NCBI RefSeq assembly: GCF_030867145.1
Contig: NC_134415.1
Span: 13,556,417-13,620,416 of the forward strand
DNA: 64,000 bases
Direction: 5' to 3'
DNA from: Opisthocomus hoazin
Taxonomy: Eukaryota > Chordata > Aves > Opisthocomiformes > Opisthocomidae
How positions within the stretch are numbered: position 1 is the first letter of the stretch; every line of letters starts with the position of its first letter. The notes beneath the pieces are model-generated. The model saw nothing but the letters and a program-made list of their open reading frames with translations, was not told the origin of the DNA and did no database searches. Below are positions 26,301-38,300 of this stretch, one piece after another. A program made the translations under genes and the position numbers.

Positions 26301-29300
26301 AGGGAATCAGGAGCTGCGCTTGACTTCTGGCCACACAGTTAAATACAGACTTCAGATTGAATCCTTGGTGACAGGTCAGAAAAGCTCAGTTGCTTACAGC
26401 TGCATTTGAATAAAGTGGGATTATAGGAAAAAATACATGAATATTTGCAAATGCATATGTATCTGATGTGAATGGCTAAAAATAAAATGCGGCTTCTGTA
26501 TGACTTTCAATCACTGCTGAAAACAGCCATGATGCATTTGACATCGGATAAATTTAGAGAATCTGAGCTATGTAATGCTCAGTTTCAACACTATAAACAT
26601 CTAAATCCAGTCATTCTGACCATCTATCACTAGGCAGTAGTGCCTCCTTGATTGCTACAAATTTTAGGCATGCTACACAGTTAGCAAAGTACAAATGCAA
26701 AGGACAAATACAGTTTAGGGATGAAACTGAGTCCTCTTCACATTGCGTACAAGAATTATTAGATGTGCTATACTTTATAAAATGCAAGTGGTTGAAAAAA
26801 GGAAGGAAAAGGAAAGGAACAGGACCTAAGAATTTGTATTTGGTTTTAATTAGTAAAAAACTGTGTAGGCTTGACTCCAAGGCAAAAGGTTTTGCCCTTC
26901 TAAATTCATTACAACAGCAGCCAGGTTTCAAAAATGTTTTGCGAGTTAGTTTATAAACTACTTCCTTACTCATCTTGTTCTTCTTCTGCTATCTCTGAAA
27001 CTGTTGCTGGAAAGATCTGGTATCTCCCAGTGATTACCAGCATCCAGTTAGAACCAACAAAGGAGAATTCTTCCTTGTCACTGGTAGCAAAGGCATTGAA
27101 TCATGAAAAGCATTGATCTTTACTACTGGCTTTGGCAGGTATAGGAACAAAACCCTATACTACAATTATTACGCATTTTCTCAAGGGAAACCAAGAACAG
27201 AATTGTTGGGTTCGGTGCATTAACAAGCTGCATCATCAAGTCACAACTCATCAGCAAGTCACACTCAGTATACATTTGTATATTTGTCTCTCAAATGTTT
27301 CCATTTTGGTGTACAAACACCAAATAGGACTTAATACCCTTAAATACCATTAATTACAAAACATTGTTTTATTTATAGTTGCTAACCACTTATTTCTTCC
27401 TTTTTGTTTGTAATGTGAAAAGGAGATCTGAATGAGAGCCGAACTAAGCATTGGCAAAAATTGATTGACCGCCCAAAACCAAAGGCGAATGAAGCAAGAG
27501 CCTAGAACCAGCTGTTAATATCTTTCTCACCATCACCTGCCAAAGTGGGCAAATTCATTGGAAAGACAGGGATTTGTTTTTAAAATATTTTGCTCTTTCA
27601 TAGCCAAAAAAGTTAAAGTGAATCTAACAGAGCAAAGGAAATACGTCCTCTGTACAGATGCCTGGTGAAATCAGTACCATCCCATACAGACCGACAGTTT
27701 GTCCTCAGACACCACACAGCCAGGTACTGGAGTCAAGGATGTATGGCAAGATGGAGGCACAACCCAATTCTATATTTAACTTAGGCAATCCTGTTTTCTT
27801 AAAATAGGTTTGCTGAGTGAAGGAATTGATATAAATGGGATATATTATAAGAGAGAGGCAGTAGCAGCAGAAAGTGTCCCATGTCTTGATCTTAGTAAGA
27901 TTTTTTGCACTGTCTTACCTGTCAATCTCATAAGTACCTTGGCGTTTCCTGGTTTAGAGGCTGTTATTTTAAATGGCTGAAAAATTGGTTGATTAATTAT
28001 ATCAAAGGATATTTAACCATTGTTCACTATCAAACTAGAAGGATATTTTGAGAGCTGTTCTGCAAAAGACATTTCTGGTACTACTCAGGGTTTTTTTCAC
28101 GAATGCTATGCCTCTGGGGAAAAAAATAATATTCCTAATCTTTGTGGCTGGCACAACTCTGGGAGATGTCGAGCACACCAAGAGTGAGGGCTAGAGTTTA
28201 CAATAATCTTGAAATATTGGTTTCATAGTTTTAAAACAAAAGATATGATTCAATAAAGACAATGGCAAAATACTACACTTGGGTAAGACTGACCAAATGT
28301 AAAAAACAAGCTGGAGAACAGGCTTCTCTGTGAAGGCTTCTCTTCTCACAGAGAAGCAGAGGGAGTGCTGGTAGGTAGCAAACTCAGCATGAGCTAATGA
28401 TATCAGGCTGTTATGAAAAAGGCAAATGTTAAAATGTAATGTTGGAATGGGAGTGCTGCTGGAGATACCTGAAGCAATCTTTCCCCCTTGCATGGTGTTA
28501 ATAGGTACTTAAATTATACTGTGTCCAGCTGAACTCTGCACTTCATAAAAGGCAAGGACAAAGTGGAAGCAGCCCAGAGCAAAACACCTGTGGTCTAGGA
28601 ACTGTGACATGTAGAAAGACTGAAGGAATCACAGAATGGTAAGGGTTGGAAAGGACCTACAAAATCATATGTTTCCAACCCCCCTGCCATGAGCAGGAAC
28701 ATCTTCCACCAGACCAGGTTGCTCAGAGCTCCATGCAACCTGGCCTGGAACACTGCCAGGGAGGGGGCATCCACAGCTTCTCTGGGCAACCTGTGCCAGT
28801 GCCTCACCACCCTCATGGTGAAGGACTCAGGGTTATTTAAGCTAAGAGAAAACCAGTGGAAGACATTATAGCAGTGTACAGCTGTATGAAAAGTTGCTGC
28901 AAAGAAAAAATGAGTAAAACACTCTCCTTATCTACCAGGAACACAATAAGAAGTAACAGGCCTAAACAGCTGCATAGAAAATGCAGCTTAGACATCAGAG
29001 AAGCACTAGAACATACTAGCTGAAGGGTTGGAGGAATTTCCATCAATGGCAGTTGTTAAGGACAGGCTAGACAAATGTCCATCAGGAATGGTGTACACAG
29101 TCCTTAGACTGATCATCTTTCCTTATTCTATGTATTTTACCCAGCAATTGGAATTCTGGGCTGCTGCAGGCTTGGTCATTGCAGAGCACTGGAGCTCATA
29201 GACCTGTCTCCTGTGCTAGTATCATCTGTACAGGCCAAAACACTGAGAAGAAAATTTGAGGACTATATGTGGCCAGGAGCTGTCTGGGAATGGGAACTTG

Positions 29301-32300
29301 GAGCTGTCTTGTGAGAGAGAGGCTCTGACAAGAAGCTGGAGTGCAGGGACGAGATCAGAAATTAGCCGAGCAAAAAAACTAGCATGAGCAAAACCTTTTG
29401 CTCAGGCTGCAGAATGAATTCAATGCCAGGCCAACTATCTGTTGAAACCCTAACTAAACATGGTCCAGATTTATACTTGTATAAGGAGTAGAGGACAGGA
29501 CAAGGGTCAACACGACTAGGTGGGTTGTGGTGATGACAAATCTGCAGATCCCACAGTGCTTCATGCTTACCTCTACTACTTGATAGTATCTAAAGGGCAG
29601 CAGCACTTAAAGACTATGAGAATGTTTGTCATTTTATCTAAGCAATGGTGTGTCAAAGGCTTAGCCAGCCAAAGCATTTATTTCAGCAAGGTATCTCACC
29701 CTTTTCTTCTCCAGAAATATCCACTTGATATTTATGAAGACAGATCACTTTGTTCCTATTGCTAAACTGTGGGTGTCTGCCAAAGCCACGAAACGTGTGC
29801 CAGAGTAACTTAGCCAGACACTATGCTATGCACTTCAAAAAGCTCACTGCTCCGCTGAAGCAGAGAGTTCAAAGAGTTCACAGAGGCTGAGAGTGTGAGC
29901 AGAACAAAAGGACGCCTCTACATGAAAAATGGTACAAAACCCGAAGATGCACAAATCTGTGCTCTTACAACGGCACTCATCGGAGAAAGTGTAATTATTT
30001 TTCATAAGTGGTCCAGACAGGGCTGAGAAATGACCAAAGGAAGTGAGACTTTTGGTAACCTAACCTCTCCAAAGCTAAATCTTGGTCAGGCTGTATCTGA
30101 CCAACATACACTAGATTCTAGAGTTGCAAGACAAATTGCTAATAGTCTTTAAAACACTCTTAACTGGCCTTTTCCACTCTAGTAATTCCTTCTTTTCCTC
30201 TTTTATGTCTAAACTCCTGCTCTGTCTCCATTTTGCTCTTCCCACCTTTCCGACTTCGTCCTTTCTTTGTCCTTCCTTCTTCAGATTCTCACCTCCTTTA
30301 TGGCTCTTCATGTACTTTTTTTCCAGTCAGGAGTTGTCCCTCTCACTGCCCTACCACTGCACTCTGCCGTTCTGTCACTGTAGTTCTTTCACATTTGTCC
30401 CTCTCCCTTTACAGCTATGGCTGTGTATCTTTAGCAACAGGATTGCTCCTATTGGGCTTCCTAACAGGTCACTGTTCCCTCTGCAGCAGCTTTTCTGGAT
30501 CCTGTAGCTGGAAAAGACTCAGCAACGACAAAGGACTAGTATGGCTTATATTGACCTGTACATGAAAATGCATTGTGCTTCCTATACTATTTAATTCCAC
30601 ATTCTGTTGGCTTTGCACTGCCTCCATAGCATCAGGTTTCAATAAACTACAAACCCTTTGTACAGCTGGGACATCTAACAGCAGCGATCTACACAGGTGC
30701 TGCAAGGGAAGGTGGCTGTTTGTTCCAGAGCAACGTTGGACACCTGCAGACATCAGGGAAGGTGCAGACCTCCTGGGTTTCCTCTCTCCCAGGTGCCCAA
30801 CCAATTGGTTTGTATGAGGGAGGAACAGGCTGGGCATCTGGTGGTGGAGGGTTCCCAGTGCTGGTCTTGAGCTGGGGAGCAGGTACCCCCTCGGGGACCT
30901 GTGAGCATGGCTCAGAATCAGAGGCAGCGTGCTCACTGCTCCCACGCACAGCAAGCAGGCTCCCAGCTGCTTCGCTGGTCAGCCCAAGCAGCAGTGTCTG
31001 GCGGAGGGGCTCACGGAGCAGGAGCGATGCTTTGGGCCTGCAGGAGATTGAGATACACACCTACGGACACGGGTGCATGAGGTGACAGCCAGCTGCAGGA
31101 GTCTCACCCTCAGCATGTGAGACTTGACACATCTGGGCTGTTTATTCTGCTGCATGAAGTGGTTTGAGATTGTAAGCTTGATTGTAACACTGAAAGTTGC
31201 TGAGTGAAACACTCAACACATAGAAAGTGTCATTATTAAAGTGTCCCTTGACTCTGCCAAGTTTACATTGCTTTTCCTGGGAACAGCCAGAGACACATTT
31301 CTATGCTCCAGTAACCTTAACCCAGGCCAAGTTTAAAAATATGAACACTTTAATGATTCTTTTTTTAAAAAAAAAAAAAGGTTCTAAAGAGAAGCAAACA
31401 AATACAAAGAACTCAATAGCATAATGTGAATAGAAATATTTTTTTCCTCACCTGCATTGTTCTCATGAGCAGCAAAAGTTTTATAGACACACGCGCATTG
31501 TCCTGCCCCAGATATGTGACAGGAGTCACTGGAAGGTTTGCTTGGGACCACACTGTCCAGAGGTATTTTCATGTACATCTCTAGTAGGACGCCATGCTAA
31601 TGTGACTAGACTGCTTTAAGTAGCCCAGCTAGCTTATTTAGTACTCTCTTCAGCCTTCCTGACCCACACCAAATGATGGCATGAAGGCCTAGCTCTAGGG
31701 GATCTGGCTTCTAGCAAAGCCACCCAGCCCACCTTTACCAGTGTGGCAAAGTGCTGCAGGTCCTCACTCTGCCCCAGGACCTGCTCCAGCATAGTCCTGC
31801 CTGGGAACTGATCTGTTCCTCAACATCTCTGATAGGCAAACCCTCTTTCTCTAGCAGACAACACATCTCTTTGCAGACAACCTTGATACAGTGACATTTC
31901 CCAAAGACATTTCTGGGAGGCAGTCTCTCAGCACGGAAAGTGTTGGATTGAGATGATGAACTCTAGCGCAGTTATACACAAAACAGTATCTTATGTATGG
32001 CAAAAGTTGACTGTGGGTGTTGCTACTCTATTACATGCTTATAAAGAGTAATTAGGAAAGAGGAGGTCAAAACCAACTTCCTTCAAATGTGACCTTCTTT
32101 CATTGTTATTGCAGGTCACATTTTGATGCACCTTTCTAGGAATGATGAAATTTTCTGTTCATGCTTAGGTATTAATAGGGTAGCAATTGATGTTTCAAAA
32201 GTTCACAGCTAAATAGAATTTAGCTGGGTCTTAAAATGAACTTAGACCTATAGAAAAATATACACATTTTTCTTCTTATCAGTTGACTTTTCCCATCTTC

Positions 32301-35300
32301 CTGTGCTGAATATTTTAACCCAGTTTTAGTATTAAATCTTTTTTTCACAAAATAGTTTCTGTTTCATTGCTATTGTTGTATCTCTGAGATGTTCCAAAAA
32401 TAATTACAATGTCAGCTGAGTGGTCAGCAAAGATTAACACAGCTCTTATGTTCAAATGGATGTAGATGTACATGAATTTAATTATTTGACCAAATTCAGT
32501 AAGGATCACCCTACTGATCAATTCACCTCCCACATCTGGAGATATTCAAGACCCGCCTGGACAAGGTCCTGTGCAGCCTGCTGTAGGTGACCCTGCTTCA
32601 GCAGGGGGGTTGGACTAGATGACCCACAGAGGTCTCTTCCAACCCCGAACATTCTGCGATTCTGTGAGAGAAGGACACTTCTGGGTGTGTAGCTTAACAA
32701 TAGTCTCTTGATTTACAGTTTGAAAGTATTTCTTTATCGTAATTCTTTTTGACCAAAGTTACTTTAATTTTGAAGGAGATACCAAGAATATAACTTACAT
32801 CAAGGGAAACAGGTGCAGTGTCTGGGATGGGCATTTATTTATAATTGTACTACTAGGAGGTTATTTCATAAATTTTTATTCTTACCTAAGCTCCCCAAAA
32901 CTGGGAAATCACCTAATTGTATAAGCTTTTGAGTACACAAAGGCGCTTGTGAAAATTTGTCCTTTTGTCAAACCATATTTATTGGCTCAATAAAAAAGTG
33001 CTACCTCCCCCCACAATGGCTGCCTCTCTTATGAGAAGAAATCAAAAAAATAGATTTGTGGACCTTTAGAGAGCAAGGTCCATAACAAATTTCTCACTGC
33101 GCATATGGAATGAACCTCACCACTTTTCCCTTGCTTTTTATTTCTTACTTAAAAGAGCAGCCCCAGTAAGCGAATACTATAGACATCCTATGATTAAAGC
33201 AAGTAATTTCCTTGTTTAGTAAAAGCATTAGTGTTTTTAAGTAAAAACATTTACTGAAACTCCTGTATATAAATTAATCTTTTTTTTTACTCTGTCTTGG
33301 TATGGCCCTTTATAACCTTGCTTTTCCAATATCAACAGCAGGAACCTGGTAATGCAAATCCAGATCTTTACATCCTCATCTTATCAAAAGTCTTATCAAA
33401 GCTCAGTGGACTTCGGTGCTCAGAATGTATCTTCCAATAAGGCTTTAAACTCCCAGGATATCAAGTGTTGTAACTTCCTCACTGGGCCCAAACCTCGCAT
33501 AGGTGAGATGAGAGGGACCTACTTGTGCCTTGGTGACAGCCTCGTGGCTGGGGCTTCAGGTCTCTGCCCTGGGACTGCAATGTGAACAGCTCTCTGCTGA
33601 GCGGTTGGGACCCAGCACCCGCCAAGCCATTGTGTATCAGTGAGATAAACAGGAGTGACAGAGAAGTTTCAGAGCAAACGTATCAGTGACAGATAAACAG
33701 GAGTGACAGAGAAGTTTCAGAGCAAACATGAATACTCCTTTAGCTATGGCCCTGCTCCAGGTAGCAGAGATGGCCTGAAGGGAGAAAACTCCTGTGAGAT
33801 GCTCTGCGTGTACTGTGCTTCCCTTTCCTTCTGCAGGACAGAATAGAGATTCCGTGTATGGAGCTCAGGCCAGCAGACTGACTGCAAGACAACAGATCAT
33901 AAATTGTAATACTGTGCAGCACACAAGAATACAAAACCATTTTGAACAACTAGATTAGGGAATTACAGCCTTGGATGGCACAGCAGGAGTGGTGGATACG
34001 ATGAGGAATGGAGAGCAGGAGCACATGGCACACAGTAATGCCTATCTGGGAAGAAATCCTGGAAAGCAAATACAAAACCATGAAGCATTGTAAAGCTGCC
34101 TGATAATGACAAAGTAGCACAAATGTAATGGCATCAGATAGGAATATACTGTTAACAGGCATATTGTCTTGAAAAGAAGCGAAGAAAGATAAAAATCTTA
34201 AGTTATCTCTGCAGAAATCCTTCCAGTCCAAGGGATAAAAGGAAAAATTATGTGGGTACATTTTGAGCTTGGCAAAAAACTGTAGGTTTCTGTAATGTTA
34301 GCCCACTTTCCAATGGAAAAGGAATGTTTGAGATTAGGATTACTGCAGATGGTTTTATTTGTGCTAATAGTTAGGAAGGCAATCAGCTAGTATTCTATTT
34401 TGAGAGTGTAATTAGGACGATATTTAATAATGTTAGAGGAGACTGCAAAGAAGCAAACTCCATACCAGCATTTGGTACAAGAGCATTTTACACTTCTGTG
34501 GCAAAGCATGCAAAGATATATTTTTGTTGACTATTCATACATTAATTTGAGGAACCTGGGTAAAAATACCAATCAAACTAGTATTTTTACTGAAGAGAAG
34601 AAATTAGATATTAGCATTACTGAAACTCTCTGGAACGAATCACAAAAAGTTAAATTCACTGATTGGGGAGCAAGGAACACATGGAAGAGGCAGAGAGAAC
34701 GGCCGGCCTCTATTAGGGGTATCGCTACCAGATCTAGAGTTACTGGTAAATCCAAACAGCAGGAGAGAGGATGCAAATGTATTACTGTGCAGCTGGTGAA
34801 GGCTAAAAGGAGTCTGGTTAGGGTCTATTGCAGAGTATCGTGGTGAAGCAAAACAGAGAACAGGATTTACTACTTGTCAATACCTCCATGTTGTGTATTG
34901 GGAGATTAATGATAGAGGTTTCATGAGGCCAATAATAAAAATGTCTTTAGTTATTGACAATTAAGGATGGTGACTTTCTACGACAAAAGGATAAATTATT
35001 TCGGGGAGGGTGGAATTAATCTCTGGGTAGAATCTGGTGGTTATTATACAGTCTGATGATATTCACTATTAGCAAGGAGAGTACCACTTAGAATTATATA
35101 GATATACTTCAGACTTAATCAAACTTCTCTGTTTATCCACTTCATGTTTCAAAAAACTAAAACTCCTTATGAACTACTACAAAATAACTCTAAAAATTAT
35201 GAGCAAATTAATTTATAAATGACTCACTCATTCGGGGCCTGCATCCATCTGCATTTCTCTGGAGGCCTGAGCTGTTTTTCTTGCTGTTTGCAAGTAGGCA

Positions 35301-38300
35301 CACCTACATGAAAAGATGACCAGCACGTCTAGATAAACACTGCACCTGCCGGGCCAACCAGGTGGCACAGGTAGGCTTGAAAAGGGACTACGTGAGCCAC
35401 AGGCTGCAGAGCCTCGGGAGAGGGAGAGTCTTTTTCTTTCTCCCCCCAACTTCATTTTGGAGAGCAGGGAACTGGCCAGAAGTGTAAAAAACTTATCAGG
35501 GATATTGTTTTCAAATGCTGCTGGTTTCCCATTCTTTTGCTGTCAAAGTTGGCTTTCGCTGATCTTTTTAGAAAGATGACAATTTGCAGAAAACCACGTA
35601 CAGGCACACCAGATGGGTCACCTGCAACCAAAAGGGTTTGGGGAACTGGCTGTGTTTGAAAGAGCAGCCTGCGTAATGTCTGCCAGAAATAAAAACAGCA
35701 ATTTTATTGTATATATGCTAACAGAGTAAAAGATTATGGTTTTGACAGGAAACAAAGTTGCAAGAGAAGAAAATAAATAACTACATGTAACTCTAGGTGG
35801 TATTTGAAACTGAAATACCTCTTGTAAATTGCGGGTGCCTCAGACACTACTGGCAGCGGAGTGGGGGGCAGATGCAGCACCCTGCCTTTTACACCAGTAC
35901 CGTCAGGACTGGATTTGCAGGTCAGCGAGACAAGGCCTTCCACCCCTAACAACTGTGCATGGTGGCACCTCTTCTGCTCCCTCGTCACCCCGTCTTTCTC
36001 ACTTCTAAGAGAAACACAGCATGAAAGTTTATATGGAATTTGATTGTGATGGCCTCTTCTTATCATCTTTCATTTTGTCTCCCACCTTTGGTGTTTGAAG
36101 CTGGACTGCAAAATGGGAAGGCAGCAAACAGGCTTCTCCCCACCACCTGAGGGCTTCAGCTGGCATTCTCACTGTATTCTCACTGCACAGCCTCTATAGC
36201 GGGAAAGGCTGTATTACAAACTACGTTTCAAAGCAAAATACTTAAGTCATTTATCATGTGAAGTATTCCTGTACAAAGATCTTATGCTACTCATCATTTT
36301 CAGCTCATGGCCAGCTTTTCACAGAAATTGCATATACAGATGGGAGACTTGGCATTTAGGTCTTTTCTCACTTTTTTCCTCCTTTTATCTGCCTTCCCAC
36401 CCCACCAGTTTTGGAAGTCCTACCATCGCAGGCCCTATCATATGAAAGTGAAGAAGCTATGAACTTACCTAAAACAGATGTGATAAATTCAGATTTTTAT
36501 AAGCTGTTCGCCTTAGCATCATAGAGCATTTGGGTTTGATTAAATTCACACCATGCTGCAGTAATGAAGTGCACACTGAAAGATGTAAGAGCTGGCTAAC
36601 TAAGGACAGCAGACAAAGAGGCAGGAGGTGGGACTGGGTATGCCTCCCTTCCCTTTCCTTTCCCCAGCAGCAGCAGCAGCAGCAGCAGCAGCATGCCTTC
36701 AGCCTTTCATGAAACCTTCAGGGAACTCACCACCTTGCACTTGCCATAAAGAGAGAGGCTGCTGCCTAGTGGTGGCAGAGAAAGACGGAGAGGGTGCTGC
36801 TGTCAGCGTTCACCACAGGCCACTGGGCTGCTGCTCCATCCCCATTTCCAGGGCGGAAATTCTCCTGGCTCCACCCACCTCCCTCTTGCACCCCTTCGGG
36901 CAGCAGATCTTTGTACTGGACTGTGCTAGGGGAGGGTTGGCTCTCTGGCCAGCAGTTGGTACCCAGATGACCATCTCCTTTCTCTTTCAGCAGTGGGCTG
37001 GATGGGAGCATGCCACCTGCCGGACCTGGCTGACGGGGCTCCACCAAGCAAGCAGAAAGGTCCTACAAAGTCCTTGTCAACGAGGAGTCGTCAGCATTCA
37101 CCCAGGGAGTTTCCAGAAGAGGATTACAGTGGTCCTTACAAAACTCCAGCATATTCCTCAATGACCTGACTATAAATACAAAGTTACCACTGCTAAAGCT
37201 GGCAGTGGCATGAATTCTAGCCAACTTGTCAGTATCAGTGTGGGCAGGACAGCATTGCTGAGCACTAAGCCCATAGAGAAAAGTTATTTTACAATCAAAG
37301 AAATACAGCCATACAAACACAAACCATTCCTAAGGAGTGGTAGATTGCAACCTTGGTTACAATCGTGGTTACAGCTCCAGGGTGCTCAAAATAGCCTGGA
37401 AACACAGGGCTTCCTAGTGTGACTCCAAAACAAAAAGCACTCTTCCATTCTGTAAGCATGGGAGTAGCATATGGGAACAGGAAGGTGATGTTGTTTCTAG
37501 ATATGCTACTAGAACTTTGGCATTGTATTCTACATGCAACACTGATGCCTTCATTTTGCAATGGGTGTAGGAACAGAGGAGAGGATAAAAGCCACAGAAA
37601 TTACCTGAGGGCTGATAGAAAAAAAAGTCTTGCATTGAGGACCTGCAGCTGTGGTTCACTGACATGATAAATCTGGTTTAGGATACCTCAGACCAAATAA
37701 GAAATGTTGCAGCTGCTTGACACCATGTCCAAAAACAGGACAAATTAATCTTGCTGGTTTAAACCTGTTCCTAAATTTATGAAAAGGTAATTTTATGCTG
37801 ACCAGCTTCATGGTGGATGCAGTATCATGTGTCTGCACCACTCTAACTTTATGTCAGATCAGGTAATGTCTGTTCCCCCATAGCTGGCATAAATCCACCA
37901 TAAAAACATAAATCCAGCATAAACACCATATCATGTGCAGTAGCTAATTCATCAGAAACACGATCGTGTGCTCCTATAGTATCTGGATCACACTGGTACA
38001 GATAGAGGACCTGACAGCTCTGTAACAAGCAAATTCGAAGATTATCTGATTACTGTATAAATGATATCATGGTAAGAAAATACTGAAGGATACTAAGACG
38101 TGCTTTAAATTAGCACAGAGCGAGAAACAGCAAGCACCGCTGGGAGGAAATCAAGGCTAGTCAAATTCAGGCAAGACATTTTAAACATGTTTTGTGAGTG
38201 ATAGTGAAAGACTTCAGAAGACTACACTACCAAAGAAAACAGTGGATTCTCCATCGAAAATGATGAATTCTCCATCTTCTGGGGTCTTCAGATCAAGACT

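Larger units (their letters stand above)
27830..29130 (+). mobile_element. Old, decayed CR1 LINE (reverse-transcriptase part to 3' end), interrupted
   Basis: A strongly diverged CR1 body can be followed in order: CTTGATCTTAGTAAGA and CTGTC...CTCATAAG (27.87-27.93 kb), GTTCACTATCAAACTAGAAG (28.02 kb), ATTCAATAAAGACAATGGCA (28.25 kb), ATTTAAGCTAAGAGAAAACC (28.84 kb), CAGCTTAGACATCAGAGAAG (28.98 kb) and GTTAAGGACAGGCTAGACAA (29.05 kb), ending in ATTCTATG near 29.13 kb. These match the sequence order of old sauropsid CR1 elements. Frames are thoroughly broken. A younger minus-strand CR1 interrupts it at 28628-28818. Confidence 0.8.

Noticed and set aside
36530..37164. Plus-strand frames with polyglutamine or polyalanine
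   Set aside because: The homopolymers come from a (CAG)9 microsatellite in an intron. The flanking residues match no protein family.
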